From assembly GCF_026625565.1 (NCBI RefSeq), contig NZ_CP112998.1, forward strand, positions 5,086,501 to 5,150,500: 64,000 nucleotides of DNA, given 5' to 3'. Below the pieces are notes generated by a model that had not been told where the DNA came from, did not search any database, and saw only the letters and a list, made by a program, of their open reading frames with translations. This document shows, piece after piece, positions 61,059 through 64,000 of the stretch. The position numbers and the translations under genes were made by a program. This stretch comes from Dyadobacter pollutisoli. Its GTDB lineage: Bacteria; Bacteroidota; Bacteroidia; Cytophagales; Spirosomataceae. The stretch's first letter is position 1, and the number at the start of each line of letters is the position of its first letter.

Positions 61059-64000
61059 TTATTTCTTGCGGCTAATCACCACGAGTTTATCATTATTCCG
61101 TGCAGCGACGACTGCCTCCCCGTTTTTTAGCTTGATCTTTCGGAGCTTCTTAACCTGTCCTTTCACTGACAAACCATTCAACGGCCCCGCAGTGAAATTG
61201 CAGTTGCCATTGTTGATCAGTACCGTTCCGTAGTCGCTGTCGTACCGGCCCATTTGAATGTTGCAGTTATAAAAATTACCCATAATGAGCACGTCAGGCA
61301 ATTTATCACCATTTGCATCAATAATCTGAGCGTCGTAGAATGGAGTCCATTGCGCCCGATAGCCCAATGGCTTTAATGTAAAGTTGCCTTTGCCATCGTT
61401 CACCAACACCGCGTTTTGAAAATAATCCGCTGAAAGCGTTTGTGCCGCCTCTAATTTTTCCTCCCCGACCAGATCAGAAAGGCTTGCCTTTGCAAATTGG
61501 GTAGCATAAATGTATTTTTTTCGGATCACCGGCATCTGTTTCTCCATTTCCAGCTTGGTCGGGAACAGCGCCTCCTTGCCATTCAGATAGTACGTCAGGA
61601 TCGGCTCATTCCTCCCATTGCCGTCATAATCATTGACATACATTTTAATTGGTTCTTCCGCGCTAGTTTTCAACCGGCTATTTAATCCGAGGTTACCAGC
61701 CAGAATATCTGCATCGCCATCTCCATCAAAATCAAAAGGCATGACAAAATTCCACCAGCCCTTTTTATCGGTCAGCATCTTTTTGGAGAAACTTTTTCCA
61801 TTGTTCTGCATCATGCAAATCCCGTCCCATTCCAATGCAATGACGAGATCCTGGTCGCCGTCCTTATCCATATCAGCAAGTTTGGCATTTTTTACATAGC
61901 CAATGGTAGCCAGATCTTTGGCATACTGATTCGTAACATCCGTAAACCGGCCAGTACCATCGTTTTTCAATAAATAGGACCTCGGTATTTCACCATAATT
62001 AAGCGGTACCGCGCGGCCGCCAATAAACAGGTCAACCACGCCATCGCCTGTAAAATCAAATGGAATGACGCAGGAAGCAGAGACGTATACATTGGGAAAA
62101 GCGTCAATTTTGGGACCTAGGTTGCCTTTTCCGTCGTTCAGGTAAACGCGTGGCATCTGGTACTCCGAGTTATTGTAATACTCATTTCCGCCATTGGCCA
62201 CCACCAGGTCGGGATGCCCGTCGCGGTTTACGTCCGTCCATTCCGCATCCACTTCCTCGTAGGTACTATCTTTCGTCAATGCAGGCTGAATGGATTCTCT
62301 GAATTTGCCATCAGCGTTTTGCAGAAACAAATGGTTTCTGAGCTTCTTGGATGATCCTACAAAGATATCTTCCAGCCCGTCGTGGTTAATGTCCGCCACT
62401 GCAAGCGCCGGCCCATCTCCGGTTACTTCGAACGGGATCAATGAATTACGGTCGAATTCTACAAAATTGTTCTCTTCGTGTTTCACATCGACGCCCAGCT
62501 TAGCAGCGATATCCTCATAGGAATACGACTTGTCGGCTCTTTGATCTTTAAACTTTTGGTAGTTAAAAACAGGAAGGTTGGCTTGATAACTTAATGACAG
62601 CGAGTCTTTTATGTCGTTTCCTTTCAGCACTTGGTAATGACTATCAGGCCATATCACCACCATTGAATCTACGTCAGTCTTTTTTCCCAAACCAATATTC
62701 AAGGGAACCTCCATACTTGATTGGAAACCACGTACCGGAAACTTCTCCATACTAATGACTTTATCCTTTTTGAAGACAAGACATTTGGTACCGATCGCAT
62801 TGAGGTTTCCTTTGGCTCCTTTCAGATAAACTCTTGTAAATTCATTCCTTGCCGACTTCTGGTCACCCAGATTTTCGTAGATAAATGCCTTTTCATTAAT
62901 GTTATTGGTCACAATGTCCAGGTCGCCATCGTTGTCAAGATCCGCATATACCGATCCATTGGAATAAGAAACCTGATCGTTTTTAATTGAACCCGCCCAA
63001 TCCTTGAAAGCCAGATCGCCCTGATTGGAAAAGAATTTATTGGGTAGCTTGATCTCCGGCAGCTTATCGGCCAGGCCCGGGTCGTTTTCATCGAAGTTTT
63101 TGTTCCTGATCTTCTCCTGTACCACATCATCGGCTACAAACTTGATATAGTCGGTATCGTTCATGCGTTTCGGAATGCCGTTTGAAATGAAAAGATCTTT
63201 CAGGCCATCATTATCAAAATCCGTAAAAAGCGCCGCCCACGACCAGTCGGTCGCATGAACGCCGGAATACATTCCTATTTCGCTGAATGTGCCGTTTCCA
63301 TTGTTGTATTGCAAATTGTTCCTCGCAAACTGGTAGTTGTAACCCTGCCGGATCTTGAACTGAAAAATACTGTACATATCCTCTCCCTCCGATTTTTTAA
63401 GGATCTCATAGTCAGAAGGAAGCATATCAAGCGATACGATTTCGGGGAAAATATCATTGTTAAGATCACCAATGTCCACGCCCATTGAGAACTGGCTGGT
63501 ATGCATCAGCGACGAGTCCGTCATATCGCGAAAAGACCCGTTTTTTTGATTGATATACAGATAATCATTCTCGTGGAAGTCGTTTCCAATGTACATATCA
63601 GGGTATCCGTCAAAATTGAGGTCGCCTACGCCCAACCCGAGCCCATAACCCAGGGCTGAGCTGTGAATGCCAGTGGTTTTGGTAACTTCCACATATTTGC
63701 CATTGTCATTTCTAAAAAGCTTGTCACCCGCCAATGGATGACGGGTATTTTCAAAAAGCGCCCTCCGGCCAAATGTGCCATTCTGGTGAACCGAATGATT
63801 GAGCTGAAACATGTCCAGGTCACCGTCCAGGTCATAGTCAAAAAACATGGCCTGTGTTCCGAAAACGACCAGATCCAGTCCGTACTCTTTTGATTTTTCA
63901 GCATACACCGGAATGCCTTCCTTCGTAATTTCCTGACATACGAAAAGCAAATTATGGCCTTTCATGGATTCAAAATCGCCCACCTGGCTAATATAAATGT
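61059..64000 (-). CDS. FG-GAP/VCBS-repeat protein with ASPIC/UnbV domain, 5' end outside the window
   Basis: Large extracytoplasmic repeat protein of at least 981 residues. Seven-bladed-propeller FG-GAP repeats with calcium-binding patterns occur throughout (FFDYDLDGDLDMFQLNHSVH, VGDLNFDGYPDMYIGNDFHE, LADMDKDGDQDLVIA, FDFDGDGDADILAG, IDANGDKLPDVLIMG). Residues about 370-450 contain an ASPIC/UnbV-like module (LNAIGTKCLVFKK, PLNIGLGKKTDVDSMVVIWP). A GTG lies at 63983, but the frame stays open to base 64000 (preceded by IYISQ), so the real start is beyond the edge. Proteins of this kind are commonly encoded next to SusCD-type loci. Ligand unknown. Confidence 0.9.
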   Translation of the reverse strand, partial: IYISQVGDFESMKGHNLLFVCQEITKEGIPVYAEKSKEYGLDLVVFGTQAMFFDYDLDGDLDMFQLNHSVHQNGTFGRRALFENTRHPLAGDKLFRNDNGKYVEVTKTTGIHSSALGYGLGLGVGDLNFDGYPDMYIGNDFHENDYLYINQKNGSFRDMTDSSLMHTSQFSMGVDIGDLNNDIFPEIVSLDMLPSDYEILKKSEGEDMYSIFQFKIRQGYNYQFARNNLQYNNGNGTFSEIGMYSGVHATDWSWAALFTDFDNDGLKDLFISNGIPKRMNDTDYIKFVADDVVQEKIRNKNFDENDPGLADKLPEIKLPNKFFSNQGDLAFKDWAGSIKNDQVSYSNGSVYADLDNDGDLDIVTNNINEKAFIYENLGDQKSARNEFTRVYLKGAKGNLNAIGTKCLVFKKDKVISMEKFPVRGFQSSMEVPLNIGLGKKTDVDSMVVIWPDSHYQVLKGNDIKDSLSLSYQANLPVFNYQKFKDQRADKSYSYEDIAAKLGVDVKHEENNFVEFDRNSLIPFEVTGDGPALAVADINHDGLEDIFVGSSKKLRNHLFLQNADGKFRESIQPALTKDSTYEEVDAEWTDVNRDGHPDLVVANGGNEYYNNSEYQMPRVYLNDGKGNLGPKIDAFPNVYVSASCVIPFDFTGDGVVDLFIGGRAVPLNYGEIPRSYLLKNDGTGRFTDVTNQYAKDLATIGYVKNAKLADMDKDGDQDLVIALEWDGICMMQNNGKSFSKKMLTDKKGWWNFVMPFDFDGDGDADILAGNLGLNSRLKTSAEEPIKMYVNDYDGNGRNEPILTYYLNGKEALFPTKLEMEKQMPVIRKKYIYATQFAKASLSDLVGEEKLEAAQTLSADYFQNAVLVNDGKGNFTLKPLGYRAQWTPFYDAQIIDANGDKLPDVLIMGNFYNCNIQMGRYDSDYGTVLINNGNCNFTAGPLNGLSVKGQVKKLRKIKLKNGEAVVAARNNDKLVVISRKK

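Noticed and set aside
61059..63983. GTG at 63983 as the true start of the FG-GAP protein
   Set aside because: The frame is open to the end of the window, there is no signal peptide at the GTG, and the preceding residues fit the repeat pattern.

Overview
The window is a chromosomal segment of a Bacteroidota bacterium. The best fit is the order Cytophagales, family Spirosomataceae, and a Dyadobacter-like genome; this comes from gene content, not a database match. The markers are a SusC/SusD pair, several TonB-linked receptors, a type IX secretion (T9SS) sorting domain, DUF4249, FG-GAP/ASPIC surface proteins, beta-propeller/HEAT oxidoreductases, TAnnTTTG promoter elements and an XrtN-type exosortase. 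No rRNA, tRNA, CRISPR array, prophage or insertion sequence was seen.

Layout. 1-7.6 kb is a glycan-utilisation locus on the minus strand: a FadR/FCD-type GntR regulator, SusC, SusD and a GH20 hexosaminidase that carries a one-base frameshift in a homopolymer and runs off the left edge. 7.7-13.7 kb is a polysaccharide-processing block: a lipoprotein with a clan GH-A barrel, a cellulose-synthase-like GT2 fused to a second GH-A-like barrel, and a convergent protein with two GH26-like domains. 13.9-19.7 kb holds mixed genes: a YgiB/YgiC-like pair, a Tat-exported class V aminotransferase, an M23 peptidase and an aldo/keto reductase. 19.9-21.1 kb is a small accessory operon (XRE regulator, small protein, MNT nucleotidyltransferase, frameshifted DUF2695 gene).

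21.2-33.0 kb contains DoxX, a TonB receptor, a free-standing glycogen-binding-type domain, a hydroxypyruvate-isomerase-like enzyme and two paralogous propeller/HEAT proteins. Between the paralogs lies a small island with a ParE/RelE-type toxin-antitoxin pair and two small genes behind a perfect palindrome. 33.1-40.4 kb carries the XrtN system (a VIT-domain protein ending in a PEP-CTERM-like signal, then the exosortase), an esterase and a GT87 enzyme. 40.7-45.0 kb is a molybdenum cofactor operon (moeA, moaD, moaE, a moaC-mogA fusion, moaA) with a decayed toxin-antitoxin remnant at its 3' end.

45.4-52.1 kb is mostly housekeeping: lytic transglycosylase, cyclophilin, sodium/solute symporter, a gluzincin-like protein, purH and an SDR without the usual catalytic residues. 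52.1-64 kb returns to surface functions: a beta-barrel protein, a YD-repeat lipoprotein, a T9SS-exported GH31, a DUF4249/TonB-receptor pair, and a long FG-GAP/ASPIC protein cut by the right edge.

The most unusual parts are the one-substrate exosortase system, the GT2-glycosidase fusion with its flanking glycosidases, the paired candidate operators of the GntR regulator, and the toxin-antitoxin island between the two dehydrogenase-like paralogs. Two one-base homopolymer frameshifts (GH20 and DUF2695) may be real or may be sequence errors.
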